From Cinclus cinclus (Eukaryota; Chordata; Aves; Passeriformes; Cinclidae), in NCBI RefSeq assembly GCF_963662255.1, contig NC_085052.1:34544654-34608653 (forward strand): a DNA stretch of 64,000 nt. Direction: 5' to 3'. The notes under the pieces are model-generated. The model saw only the letters and a program-made list of their open reading frames with translations. It had not been told where the DNA came from and ran no database searches. Each line of letters starts with the position of its first letter. Positions within the stretch are counted from its first letter, which is position 1. Positions 63,982 to 64,000 of the stretch are shown piece by piece. The translations under genes and the position numbers were made by a program.

Positions 63982-64000
63982 GTGAGTACTGCGGGGCCGC

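Overview
The window is a stretch of vertebrate nuclear genome, almost certainly from a bird. The evidence is several CR1 LINE tails with their ATTCTATGATTCTGTGA-type 3' ends, an LTR of a type I recognise from bird genomes, and an AT-rich intronic background carrying one recognisable gene. The abundance of LTR elements hints at a songbird, but the sequence does not prove this.

The gene is CTNNA3 (alpha-T-catenin), read on the + strand. Three internal coding exons are visible: 7894-8013 (120 bp, 40 codons), 59542-59805 (264 bp, 88 codons) and 63778-63981 (204 bp, 68 codons). All are phase 0 at both ends with good AG/GT splice sites. They encode 196 consecutive residues running from the N-terminal (beta-catenin-binding/dimerisation) region into the start of the M (vinculin-binding) region. 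The gene's first and last exons lie outside the window. The introns are at least 7.9 kb (cut by the window edge), 51.5 kb and 4.0 kb. The last exon is sharply GC-rich compared with everything around it.

The 51.5 kb intron holds nearly all of the interest. At 25486-32188 there is a full-length endogenous retrovirus in antisense orientation to CTNNA3. It has two LTRs (5' LTR 31505-32188, 3' LTR 25486-26178), a tRNA-Lys-type primer binding site, a near-perfect 5-bp target duplication, gag-pro-pol in one original frame, and no env. It is dead. Its coding strand carries many changes of the G-to-A type. These include Asp-to-Asn or Glu-to-Lys at the catalytic positions of reverse transcriptase, RNase H and integrase, and stop codons of TGG-derived type. 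This looks like cytidine-deaminase editing of the retroviral minus-strand DNA rather than ordinary decay. Its gag-like reading frame begins with several hydrophobic segments and a Pro/Glu-rich repeat, which is unusual.

Other content of the introns: a 3'-truncated antisense LTR (about 10790-11287), four CR1 fragments, simple repeats, a CpG-rich island of unknown origin near 49.6-49.9 kb, a 30-bp perfect palindrome at 44315-44344, and a cluster of MEF2 consensus sites at 9524-9551. No second host gene, structural RNA gene or CRISPR-like array is seen. LRRTM3, which is nested inside CTNNA3 in mammals, is not in this window.
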